Of a stretch of DNA of 63,490 nucleotides, positions 54,062-63,490 are shown one piece after another. How positions within the stretch are numbered: the stretch's first letter is position 1; each line of letters begins with the position of its first letter. The notes beneath the pieces are model-generated. The model saw nothing but the letters and a program-made list of their open reading frames with translations, did not search any database and was not told where the DNA came from. Position numbers and translations under genes: made by a program. This DNA comes from Asparagopsis taxiformis. Lineage: Eukaryota > Rhodophyta > Florideophyceae > Bonnemaisoniales > Bonnemaisoniaceae. The DNA lies in contig JALQPE010002080.1 in NCBI GenBank assembly GCA_030407315.1, positions 1 through 63,490 of the forward strand. Reading direction: 5' to 3'.

Positions 54062-56346
54062 TCAACCATCCTCCATTACGCCAAAACCGTTATCAGCAGT
54101 GGCTGCATGGCGCCGCTCCATGCCCCCATACTGTGGGGCATTGATTTCTACATTCAGGTTTGCACTCAGGTGTCCAGCATATGGGTCAACGACGAAAAGT
54201 TCTGCGCCAATTAGTCCTTGCGCAATCACACAATCCATTACAGCACCGAGGTTTGACGTAATATGCGATTGAATCCAATCCTCGGACACTAGAACAAGTG
54301 ATGAGCAGCGGTTTACATCATCAACGACATGAACAATTCCAGACCCCTCTCCGCTTTGCCACACTTCAACAGCCTCTCTCGTCACAGTACGGCTTGCAAA
54401 CACATGCCGTGACTGTGCACTAGTCCGCTGTTCGCTCTCGACAACGTCCGTTTCTTCCCTTGCTTGCGAGCCTTGGAGACAAGACATGCAGTACACCACC
54501 ATACCAACTAATTGCTGAAAAGCTACCCCCACATATTGACTGTACCACCTTGTAAACTCCTTCTGCCGTGCACCTCCTTTCCCCTTCGGTTCATCCAAAC
54601 ACTCCACAGTAGTCACTAGCCAAGCATCCAGGCGCGCCAGCGTTAGTATGCTCGTCTCTATGTCCATTACTTGTTCTGGTCGTATCGAATAACCCCTGAA
54701 GATGTCCAGCACATTCACAGCTACTCGGTTGTTAAACCATGCATCACCATTCACTTCCATTTCGAAGCTGTCAGGAACCAAGCCTTTGCTGTATCGCAGC
54801 TCTGAGAACGGTGCCGTTCGCCACCTCCCCATATCCAAATCACCGTTGCTTTCCCGTTTCAAAAGCTTCTCAGACGCTTCGCGCTTTTGATCCTCTCGCT
54901 CGTCCATCTCAGCTCGCGTCGTCAGCGTCGTGCATCTAGACATTAATTTCGTGTACCCCAGCGAACCGAACAATCTGTCCCTCGCATTACGCTTCCGTGC
55001 ACTCATCACGTCGGACAGTTTCTGCGTCACCTTCACTTTCAATGCCTTGCTCCCCGCCACAGCCTCTTGACAGCACACACGCTGCTCCTCATCGGAAAAC
55101 ACATCACACCACGGACTTTGACGCAGTACGTGTCGCACCAAGTCATTCACCAGATCACTCTCGTCTCTGTACGAAGGTGTATACCACTGCAGATTCTTGA
55201 TGATATAGCCCGGAGGGGTAGCAATATATCCTACACCGTTTTCGCTCCAAAGTGTCCCTTCTACCGGCTCTACCTCGATGGTACGTCCAGTCCAACGTCT
55301 CTGCGTTTGTTCCGCTATAGGGTCCAGCTCCATAGTCTCGTTCTTGCACCACTTTGTCAGGTTTTCCTCAACCGCCCTAAGAACTCCAAGGTATTTCACA
55401 GGAATGGCTTTCTGTATGTTCGACTTACCGCCACCGTGATCACTGATTCTACCTGTTCTCGCAATTGCAGTAAGGCTGGCATTTTCCGCCTGCAGAGTCT
55501 TCACCTTAGCCTCCAACGCAACTATCTCCGTGGTGAGCGCCTTGTTTGCTATGTCCTGGCTAAACACTTTTTTTTCCAGCTCCGCGATCTTCTTCTTCTG
55601 CGCATTGATGCGACTCGCCATTAAATCGATGGATTCCGGCGGATGCAACCTCTCTGCCCTCACCGTCCCCCCATCTCCCACGCTATCGGGAATATGATGT
55701 CCTCCATCGGCAATAGCCTGACGTCGCGGGGGCGTTACGCGCATATTTGGCACCAATGACAGTCTGTTGTGACGAGGCCCGCACTCCGGCTGCTCTCTCC
55801 CCTCAGTACCACCTGACCGCCGATGATAGTTGGCATCCTGTGAACGTTGCTCAGAAACAACATCCCTTGCCGCTATCCTCGGGTCCCCGACTGCATTACC
55901 TGCTGGGGCTGATGTACTCGGCATAGTTGGCGCAGTGGGGGTCACAGCCTCCAGTGTCTCGCGAACCCCGGCTGGGACTCCGTCTGCAGCACCTCCGCAT
56001 CTGCCAACCCGGGAGAAACTACCTTTGCCATAGCACTCTGCCGCAATTCCAACATGTTTTGAGCCACTATCATGTCATCATCATGATGTTCACTGTCCCT
56101 GCGAGCACGCTTGCCTCGGTCAAGCCCCATCTCTCTCCGCGCCGTTCCTCCTTCCTCACTTTCTCGCTGCGGATCCCCAGTTCTGCGCCGGTCCGTCTTG
56201 CGACTACCGGACCGCGGTTCAATGCTGCCGGTAGGCCCAGACCGCTTCTTCGCACGGGATTGTCGGGCACTCGATACAGCAGCTGCTGACCGGGTTTTCT
56301 GGAGGCCCGGAGGCTTTGGAGCTTTCTTCGCAATACGCAGCGGCAT
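54062..56346 (-). pseudogene. Coiled-coil protein copy, frameshifted
   Basis: This copy starts at the ATG at 56,346 and matches the 761-aa left protein until about codon 126. There a run of five G in the left copy is four G here (near 55,968), shifting the frame. The downstream 627 codons remain open in the original frame (55,945-54,062). Seven substitutions are also visible (for example P3L and a Pro-to-Ser in KVVPPGLA). Either it is a very recent pseudogene or the homopolymer is a sequencing error. Confidence 0.85.
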
Positions 56347-56577
56347 AATGAAGCCTTCCCGGAAGCGATGGAAGGATTGAGTTGCACGAGATACAAAAAA
56401 GATTGCTGTATAGTGTCGGTAACCACAACGGTCTGCGATGAACGTTCAGGTCAGGTCAAGTACCGGAGAATACGCCAACAGCCCAGATTGTATACGGTAG
56501 GCAGTCATCAACAGTATTTAATGAGGTACAATTACAGCTGTAGAGCTAGGCCGCGAGCACCCCTATGTCCGGAAGAC

Positions 56578-56780
56578 GTCCTGATTTGAATTAAAATTTG
56601 GGCTATTCTCAAAAACATGCACATGTGAACATGTTTTTGAGATGGGGGTGTGCCGTACGGCACAATCGACCCGCTGAAATCGATGTTTTTTGCAATATTT
56701 TTTTCTGCCCTGAATTGTAGAATTTCTGGGCTGGACAGCAATGCAACTGAGCTGGACATCCACCGGGCGTCCATTTCAAC
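56578..56780 (+). repeat. Palindrome module 5' (right arm)
   Basis: The mirror of module 5, with GTGCCGTACGGCAC at 56,650-56,663, between the coiled-coil and methyltransferase-SET genes. Confidence 0.85.
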
Positions 56781-57006
56781 TTGGTCTTGTATTTTGCATC
56801 TGCACGCATAACAGCAACCAAGCAGTCAGGTTCACTGCTCGGACGAAGTGCACCTAGAGTGTGAACGATTGGTTTTTGACAGGCGAGTACTGCTCAATAG
56901 GTTTCACCCTGGACTAATGGTGGCTGGACATGCTGCATTATATGATATACTTCAACTCTGGAACGTAGCTTTATTTGTAGTCGAAATGAAAACATCTTTC
57001 GTGACC

Positions 57007-60000
57007 CTAATTCCATGCTCTAAACGCTGTCCCATAATGAACGTAGAGCTCCTGCCCCGGACGGATATCGCGGATTGCACGTACTACAATGATCTTCGGA
57101 TTTTCTAGGTCCTTCGCCTTGAGCTTCTTCCCCGTCGAACCGCTGCTGTAGTTCTCGACAAACTCGACGTTGGCCATCCGCCTGGTGTCTTCCGCCGGAG
57201 TGTCCTCACCTCGCAAATACCGCGGGTCGTTGATGAACTGCGCCGAACAGAACGGAGCCGGAACAATCCAAATTGGATGCTCGATGTTTTCGTCGTCCTC
57301 CGCTGTTGCATACAGCTTGATAGCATACATCAAGAATGTTTCCTTCGTTATCGCCATGTGACCCTCTCCGTACGCGAACCTCATCGACTCCTTGCTCATA
57401 TCAGAGTACACAACAGTTCCGTAGTATGCACATACTTCGTCACCAACATTAAATGTCTGTTCAGCGAAGAGCCCTCTTCCTGCATTTGGATGCTTAATCA
57501 GCGATGGTCGAACGCTCAATTTTTTCGCAACACAATCGTGTGCCCGCATCACGCGAGGGTTTTCAGTTTGCAACCAGCGGCGCAGGGAAGGTGGCCAATA
57601 ATGTACCGGTTTCTCCATGTGCTCGCGCGACGCAATCGACTCTGGGCACAGCTGCCAGAGGTACTGCCGAATATATTTCGGGAACCTCTGGTACAGGGGA
57701 AGGCCAGGTGGGGGTTCGATGATCCTGCGTTCCCTCTGCGTACGCATCGTGACAGAGGGGGACGCCAAGAACTTCTCAGCACTCTGTTTCGCTTCTGTCG
57801 TGACCCTCATGTCAGTGTTGTTTGAAAGAATTACACGTGACATGACTGCACACAGCTTTGGAAGCGATCGTACCACACACAATTTGTCCATGTCACTGCC
57901 GACGAAAACACGGTGCTCAGGCAAGCTCATAGCTGCTTTTCCCGTTGCGAAAGTGCCAGAGAATGGATCGACAACAATATCACCAGGCTGTGAATGCTGG
58001 CTGATCAACTCCATCATGAGAGCGACGCTCTTCTGCTCTGCACGAACTCTGACCGTAGCACCGGTTGTGCTCCTTGTTCGCCACACCATCTCATTCGAAT
58101 CGATGGCGGGCATATTGATGGTGACGTTGCACCACGCCGGGTACGTGCCGTCCATGTATCCGTGGTTCCTATAGGCCACCATCTCGCTTCCGGTCTTGAA
58201 CGGAACACCTCGCTTCCAGAAGTGGATAGCGACCTCTGCCATGTTCATGCGTTGGTACCTCTTCCGCCCCGGCATTTGATAGAGGTGCCCAGGTAGTCGG
58301 ACAAACAACAGAGGTACCTCGTCAACGAAGAAAACTGAATTCCGAACGACGTCCTCCTCCTCCTCGTCCTCCTCCTCATCCGCACTTTCTTCGCCACTGT
58401 GCTGCGATGCTTCGGAGTCCGAATTCATGGACGTAACCTCTTCTTCATCCGACCCGTCATCACTGGCAGCAGTATCGGTTGGGCCTTCTGACTGCGGTCC
58501 TTTGTACGTTTCCAAGTAATGGAACCATTCGTAGAACTGCAAAACCGAGCAGAACACGATGCCGTGGCCACCGGGGCGCAACAGCTCGTCAAACACTTCG
58601 ATGCTAGCCTGCATATCTTCTGCAGTTAGCCTGTCGTACGAAGAGTTGGAATCGTTCCTCTTACGACGAACATTGTAGGGCGGATCAGTCAGAATGAGCT
58701 GAACGTTGCCCGTGATGGGCACGTGTTCTCGGCTCTCGTCGGCACTGACCAAATCTTCGAAAGGGACGTCGTACACCCGGCAATACTGACTCATTTTCGA
58801 AAGAAAGTCCTTTGCGAGAGCCTGCCCTTCACTTTCCTGCTCTTCTGTCGCATGGGGTGACGGTGACGGGGGAGACGGCCCTTGGGCAGTAAGACTGGTC
58901 CTCCCAGGTCCAAGTTGAAGCCTGGTTGTGTGTCTTGTCGACGGAACCAAACCTCTCCCTCCTGTGTTGCGACGAGTGGGAGTGTCATCAACCGGCTTGG
59001 GGACCTTTTCTGCGTCCGCGGCTTGTGGTGCCGGGCGGAGGACAGCCATAACGTCTTCGTCGAGGGTGTCAAAGTACGCTGGCAGCTTGTCCGGATTTCC
59101 GCTTGAGAAGTATATTTCCAGCGCCCCCCAGCGGTCGGACTCCGGCCAGGTGTACAGGTCCGGGTTGACGATAAGAAACTGCAACCGGTCGAAGAACTTC
59201 CTCACAAGGTCCCTAAATGCACTGTGCTGCGCACTGGTTCTTGTCTCTACTTTTCCACCATATCCATCAGGATGAGATAGGGGAGCTTTGTTGTGGTAGA
59301 GATCTAGCTTCTGCTCCATCGGTGCGAATAGACCTTCATCGAGCACGTCAAACCAATGCTCACTGCTGTCGAAAATGATGTACGGCGCCATCAACTCTTC
59401 GAAGCTGGAAAACTTTGCGGCGTAGGCCACATCGGTCCAAGCATGGTATAAAACTTGAACCACGTAACAAGCTCGATTAGTGCTTTTCCGATGGGCTGGG
59501 ACGCGTGCGGCTTCGTTCCCCTCTTCGGCCGCATCTCCTATTCGGCGACGCGGCAGGTTCTTGTTGTGATTTCGGATGATAGACAACGCTTGGAAATACA
59601 TCAATACCTCGAACGTTTCCGGTGGAGCAAGAACGAAGGCGCTTGGTTCCCCGCGCTGCGGCGCCTGTAGTGGCGAAGGAAGCATGTTACATCCAATAAG
59701 GAAGGTCTGCGGCACGATCCCAGAAAGGATGCAGTGCTCAACCCATTGCCCGATACGCTCATCCTGTCTTGAAAACTCGGCAATGGGTAATGCCAGACGA
59801 ACAATCTGCTTGGCTCGCTCAACGTTCATCTCTGCCATGACGATTTCGGCAACATCCGCCTCGACTCCAGCATTCTTCGAACGACCGCTGAAGGACATGC
59901 TGAGTCGACCTTGCAGCGCCACAAATTGTTCTTCCGTGCCCTGCGCAACCCAAGCGCCAAGGTCCGCGTATGTGAAACCTCCCGGCTTGTCCGTCAAGTC

Positions 60001-60204
60001 TGCGAAACTTGAGTGGGCGAATAAATCCAGCAAGAGGCGGAGGAAGTCTTTGCCAGCGAGAGTAGTTTCGCGGGCGGCGCGACCTACGTTTCGACGTGTA
60101 CCCATGTCACTAGAATCCTCCCAAGGGCTAGCGGGTTCGCGCAGAATTGGCACGGTTGCGTCGTCAACGATCGGATTGCTGTTGCGCCTGCGCTTATTCG
60201 TCAT
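57007..60204 (-). CDS. DPPY-type DNA amino-methyltransferase fused to a SET domain (right copy)
   Basis: This 1,065-aa copy reads the same as the left-arm protein along its whole length, with DPPY, DPFSGT, the acidic insert and the SET motifs GRGLFA, FINDPR and ELYVHYG. Nucleotide differences I could find between the copies (such as GGC/GGT and GAA/GAG codons in the SET region and an ACG/ATG difference giving the same amino acid near residue 225) are silent. Upstream of 60,204 the frame is closed by indels, which supports this start in both copies. Confidence 0.9.
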   Translation of the reverse strand: MTNKRRRNSNPIVDDATVPILREPASPWEDSSDMGTRRNVGRAARETTLAGKDFLRLLLDLFAHSSFADLTDKPGGFTYADLGAWVAQGTEEQFVALQGRLSMSFSGRSKNAGVEADVAEIVMAEMNVERAKQIVRLALPIAEFSRQDERIGQWVEHCILSGIVPQTFLIGCNMLPSPLQAPQRGEPSAFVLAPPETFEVLMYFQALSIIRNHNKNLPRRRIGDAAEEGNEAARVPAHRKSTNRACYVVQVLYHAWTDVAYAAKFSSFEELMAPYIIFDSSEHWFDVLDEGLFAPMEQKLDLYHNKAPLSHPDGYGGKVETRTSAQHSAFRDLVRKFFDRLQFLIVNPDLYTWPESDRWGALEIYFSSGNPDKLPAYFDTLDEDVMAVLRPAPQAADAEKVPKPVDDTPTRRNTGGRGLVPSTRHTTRLQLGPGRTSLTAQGPSPPSPSPHATEEQESEGQALAKDFLSKMSQYCRVYDVPFEDLVSADESREHVPITGNVQLILTDPPYNVRRKRNDSNSSYDRLTAEDMQASIEVFDELLRPGGHGIVFCSVLQFYEWFHYLETYKGPQSEGPTDTAASDDGSDEEEVTSMNSDSEASQHSGEESADEEEDEEEEDVVRNSVFFVDEVPLLFVRLPGHLYQMPGRKRYQRMNMAEVAIHFWKRGVPFKTGSEMVAYRNHGYMDGTYPAWCNVTINMPAIDSNEMVWRTRSTTGATVRVRAEQKSVALMMELISQHSQPGDIVVDPFSGTFATGKAAMSLPEHRVFVGSDMDKLCVVRSLPKLCAVMSRVILSNNTDMRVTTEAKQSAEKFLASPSVTMRTQRERRIIEPPPGLPLYQRFPKYIRQYLWQLCPESIASREHMEKPVHYWPPSLRRWLQTENPRVMRAHDCVAKKLSVRPSLIKHPNAGRGLFAEQTFNVGDEVCAYYGTVVYSDMSKESMRFAYGEGHMAITKETFLMYAIKLYATAEDDENIEHPIWIVPAPFCSAQFINDPRYLRGEDTPAEDTRRMANVEFVENYSSGSTGKKLKAKDLENPKIIVVRAIRDIRPGQELYVHYGTAFRAWN

Positions 60205-60534
60205 AATGGAATGAGTGGAAATTCGGTACAGGATGGCGACCGCTCGGCGAGACAGTCAAATTTGACGACGTATCTCGTGACGTTTGCACTCTTTCGTGAG
60301 GAACACTGGTTGATATCGAACGGAACAGAGTATACGGGTACACAGCACTGGAAAGGTCTTGAAACCCGTAACCGGTGTAGGTAATAAGTTGTGACGGATA
60401 CGTGGTAGAGAAAAAATTTTAAAAAGATTGTGATTCCCTGCCTTTGAGTGTTGTACTGCAAGGCCGCCAGTCACATAGGTTGACACAGGTGCCTCACGCT
60501 TACCAGGTGAGCGACATCCGGACGGCCACTGGAC

Positions 60535-60720
60535 GTGGGGATGTCCGACTCAGATGCATTGCTGGCCAGCCCAGAAATTCTACAATTTCGGGCAGAAAAA
60601 ATATTGCAAAAAACATCGATTTGGGCGGTCGATTGTGCCGTACGGCACACCCCCATCTCAAAAACATGTTCACATGTGCATGTTTTTGAGAATAGCCCAA
60701 ATTTTAATTCAAAGCAGGAT
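60535..60720 (-). repeat. Palindrome module 4' (right arm)
   Basis: The mirror of module 4, with GTGCCGTACGGCAC at 60,635-60,648, about 330 bp upstream of the methyltransferase-SET start. It forms an inverted pair with the module at 56,578. Confidence 0.85.
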
Positions 60721-61009
60721 GCAGATATTCGTCTTCTACCATTGTCAGAACACATTCGTATAACCACATTTGGAGAACCTGAGCCCAGAGCTATCGGTTT
60801 TGGCGGGAGCTAAGCCATATCTCATATAATCAGTAACTACTTCCCGCCAGCTGAGTGGTGGAACCCCTGCTATTTCTACCAACGAGACATACGGGGTGTC
60901 AACTCGGCAATCGTATATGATTTGGGTGCTAAATTTATTCAAGAGACGAATGGGCTTCGAAAAGGAGCCCAACTACGTCTACTTGTGATCCATGGGTATA
61001 GGACTATTC

Positions 61010-61345
61010 TATTCTTCTCCAGGCTTCCACCGTAGCCGCTCCTCCGCCTCCGTTAATGGAAAGAATATCCGAACCGCACCTCAACATGTTCTTCTTGTGA
61101 TCCATGGGTACTGACATCTCACATGCTCTCCAGGCTTCCACCGTAGCCGCCTCCTCCGCCTCCGTTAATGGCAACAATATCCAAACTGGACCTCTACATG
61201 TTTTTCTTGTGATCCATGGGTACTGACATCTCACATGTTCTCCAGGCTTCCTCCAAAGCCGCCACCTCCACCTCCGTTAATGGAAAGAATACCCGAACCG
61301 CAGGCTTCCTCCATAGCCGCCTCCACCTCCGTTAATGGCAAAAAC
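61010..61345. repeat. Minisatellite with GGTGGAGG core (right arm)
   Basis: The reverse-complement counterpart of the array at 6,165-6,500, with the same unit order. Confidence 0.75.
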
Positions 61346-61809
61346 ATCTCACCGGGCTGAAAACGGACGGACGACATTGGGTTCGTTCCGCTGCGTAGAC
61401 GTTTAGAATCTTGTTAGAAAAAAGTAAACGAAAGAGAATGACATCTCATCTCTGTCGCAATATGTTCCATTTTCAAGTTCTCGGGTTCCACACCCATCAA
61501 GGCCTGGATCGAACCCTCTTCGATGGATAGGACAAATAGTGGAAGGCTTTTAAGCCTGTGACCAAGCGGCTATTGATTGGTTGGAGGAAGGAAATTACAG
61601 AGGAAATTTAGCTGAGTACGGTGCTCGCGATAGCTGTTAGGTTAAAGTCAAATATGTGTTTCGATTATTTTTCGTACGAAAATGTCTTGCAAAAGACGAT
61701 GCTTTGTCGTTCTCCTGGAGGGAGTCCGTTGCATTGCACTCAATTCGAGAGCATCGTCATGAAGGAGAGGATTCTTTCTGCTTGTTAGAATCGGTTTAGA
61801 GCACATAGC

Positions 61810-61976
61810 TAATGCATTACTGGCCAGCCCAGAAATTGTAGAATTTCGGGCAGCAAAAATATTGTAAAAAACCTTGATTTGGGCGGCCGATTGTGCCGTA
61901 CGGCACACCCCCATCTCAAAAACATGTTCACATGTGCATGTTTTTGAGAATAGCCCAAATTTTAATTCAAATCAGG
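61810..61976 (-). repeat. Palindrome module 3' (right arm, truncated)
   Basis: The mirror of module 3, with GTGCCGTACGGCAC at 61,893-61,906 and the same truncation. Confidence 0.85.
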
Positions 61977-62159
61977 GTGTCTAATTTGGCCACAACGGCC
62001 CCAGGCACCGGAACCGCCGCCCCGAGCGGGGTCATCACTGGCTTCTGTAAGCACTAACTGTAAGGCTAAATGGCGTCTGACGAAGGGTCAATTTCAGGCT
62101 CAATACGCCAGGGACAGGTCTTGGTCCTTGTTCCATCATGGTCCCACCCCACTCTCTCA

Positions 62160-62368
62160 CGACCAACCTGAAATGCACGTCCGGTGGATGTCCAGCTCGA
62201 TTGCACTGCTGGCCAGCCCGGAAATTCTAAAATTTCGGGCACAAAAAAATTGTAAAAAATCAACGATTTCAGCGGGTCGTTTGTGCCGTACGGCACACCC
62301 CCATTTCAAAAACATGTTCACATGTGCATGTTTTTGAGAATAGCCCAAATTTTAATTCAAATCAGGGT
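62160..62368 (-). repeat. Palindrome module 2' (right arm)
   Basis: The mirror of module 2, with GTGCCGTACGGCAC at 62,283-62,296. The hairpin arm here keeps the T that the left copy lost. Confidence 0.85.
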
Positions 62369-62669
62369 GTCTAATTGGCCACAACGGCCCCAGGAACCGG
62401 CCGCCGCCCCGAGCGGGGTCATCACTGGCTTCTGTAAGCACTAACTGTGAGGCTAAATGGCGCCGGAAGATGGGTCGATTGCAGGCTTCAAGCCTAAGTT
62501 ATGCTAGGGAGAAATCTTCTTCCGTGTTTCATCATGGTCCCGCCTTACTCCCTCAACAGAAACACTACTCACCCATCACGTTACTCATATTCCGTGCACT
62601 TTATATTAGTAGTGAACCCGCCTGCTTAGTTGCTGCAATGCGTGGATGTAGGCAGCACACGACCAACCT

Positions 62670-62872
62670 GAAATGGACGTCCGGTGGATGTCCATCTCAG
62701 ATGCACTGCTGGCCAGCCCAGAAATTCTAAAAATTTCGGGCACAAAAAAAATGTAAAAAAATCAACGATTTGGGCGGGTCGATTGTGCCGTACGGCACAC
62801 CCCCATCTCAAAAACATGTTCACATGTGCATGTTTTTGAGAATAGCCCAAATTTTAACTCAAATCAGGGTGT
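62670..62872 (-). repeat. Palindrome module 1' (right arm)
   Basis: The mirror of module 1, with GTGCCGTACGGCAC at 62,785-62,798, about 340 bp upstream of the ParB-like start codon at 63,213. Confidence 0.85.
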
Positions 62873-63212
62873 TCCCCGGATAAAGGGGTGCTCGCAGCCG
62901 CCCCAAAAGCCGCCTAGCTTGACAGCTGTAATTTTAACACATTACACATCAAGGACACTGCCTGCTTCACGCCACCTCGTCAGGTTTCGAGAGCCCGACT
63001 CGGGCCCGTTCCGAACGGACACTCACATCTCGATTGCCTGTCTTGCATTCCAGCGGTCACGATAGGTGTGTACCTAACAAAATTCGGTTGTATTGTGTTA
63101 TTATTTCCAGCGATTGGCGGTTCACGACCATTCTTCAACGTGAAACATACCATTCCACATCACTCGAATACGTCAACGTCAACCATCTCTTTTCCTTTCC
63201 AACTCAACAACC

Positions 63213-63490
63213 ATGGCGGATACGCATTTCAGCAGTTTGTTTTCAACGGTTTGCGGCGATCAAGTGAGCGCGTCAGCGGAGTCGCGCGGACTCAAGCGCG
63301 GCGTCGATGTCGACTTGTTTGCGATGTGGACGGTGCGGCTGTGCATATTGGGACGGCTTCGGTGAGCACTGCTGGTGGCGATGTTGGCCTTCCGCGCACG
63401 CTGCACAACCACAAGCTGCCGGAAACCGACGAGGCGGACTATATCGTCGTGCGCAACATTGCGACTAAGGACAAGTTCAAGGACCTCCCG
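63213..63490 (+). pseudogene. ParB-like gene copy, 5' part only, frameshifted
   Basis: It starts with the same ATG and MADTHFSSLF as the left gene, then runs off the window. Near 63,330 the left reading TTTGCGGACGTGG is TTTGCGATGTGG here, a net loss of one base that shifts the frame after about 40 codons. The DGxHR motif lies beyond the window end. It could be a sequencing error, but it parallels the frameshift in the right-arm coiled-coil gene. Confidence 0.75.

Larger units (their letters stand above)
48880..63490. mobile_element. Right copy of the large DNA transposon (right arm, continues off the window)
   Basis: The reverse complement of the left arm from its inner terminus (48,880) to the middle of the first ParB-like exon (63,490). 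Compared with the left arm, the interval between terminus and transposase is about 700 bp shorter (four fewer 43-bp repeats and a contracted microexon array). The transposase has 33 extra bases, and the coiled-coil and ParB-like genes each have a one-base frameshift. The methyltransferase-SET gene is fully open. Confidence 0.9.

Noticed and set aside
4655..62872. CRISPR array made by the dispersed palindromic modules
   Set aside because: Modules are about 200 bp, in mixed orientation and widely and irregularly spaced in a eukaryotic transposon. No cas-like genes are present.

Overview
The window is eukaryotic. Genes are sparse, introns are short (about 45-130 bp) with GT..AG borders, several proteins have secretion signals, and decayed mobile DNA dominates. 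A red macroalga (florideophyte, Chondrus-like) is my best guess from the overall style. That is recall-based inference, not proof.

The layout is a giant inverted repeat. The left arm (about 4,030-19,294, with associated sequence back to about 2,630) and the right arm (48,880-63,490, running off the window) are near-identical reverse complements. They are separated by about 29.6 kb of unrelated DNA. Each arm is a copy of one large DNA transposon. From outside inward it carries: (i) a ParB/sulfiredoxin-fold protein gene with introns; (ii) a block of 200-bp palindrome-rich modules and minisatellites; (iii) a 1,065-aa protein fusing a DPPY amino-methyltransferase (N6-adenine or N4-cytosine type) to a C-terminal SET domain; (iv) a 761-aa coiled-coil protein; (v) a roughly 1,013-aa DDE transposase resembling the Plavaka/CACTA group, convergent with (iv); (vi) an array of 12-nt and 27-nt exon-like units with splice borders ending in a 61-codon exon, divergent from the transposase; (vii) short tandem repeats; and (viii) a shared terminus beginning CGTCTGTG. 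The same terminus starts two older truncated copies at 40,865 and 42,144.

The left copy keeps intact ORFs for its large genes. The right copy has single-base frameshifts in the coiled-coil and ParB-like genes and a palindromic in-frame insertion in the transposase. The methyltransferase-SET protein reads identically in both arms despite nucleotide changes, which suggests it is the component under strongest constraint. I propose a mobile element carrying its own DNA-methylation and histone-methylation activities. Most intergenic regions hold an invariant palindrome (GTGCCGTACGGCAC) that a self-encoded protein might bind.

The spacer (19,295-48,879) holds a cluster of four secreted metallo-beta-lactamase-fold genes: one intact with introns, one broken by a 104-bp duplication, one decayed, and one intronless with a damaged metal motif. 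It also holds fold-back elements, a decayed Ty3/Gypsy-type polyprotein fragment, one two-exon gene of unknown function, a CpG-rich segment with a large ORF cut off by a transposon terminus, and the older relics of the same transposon.
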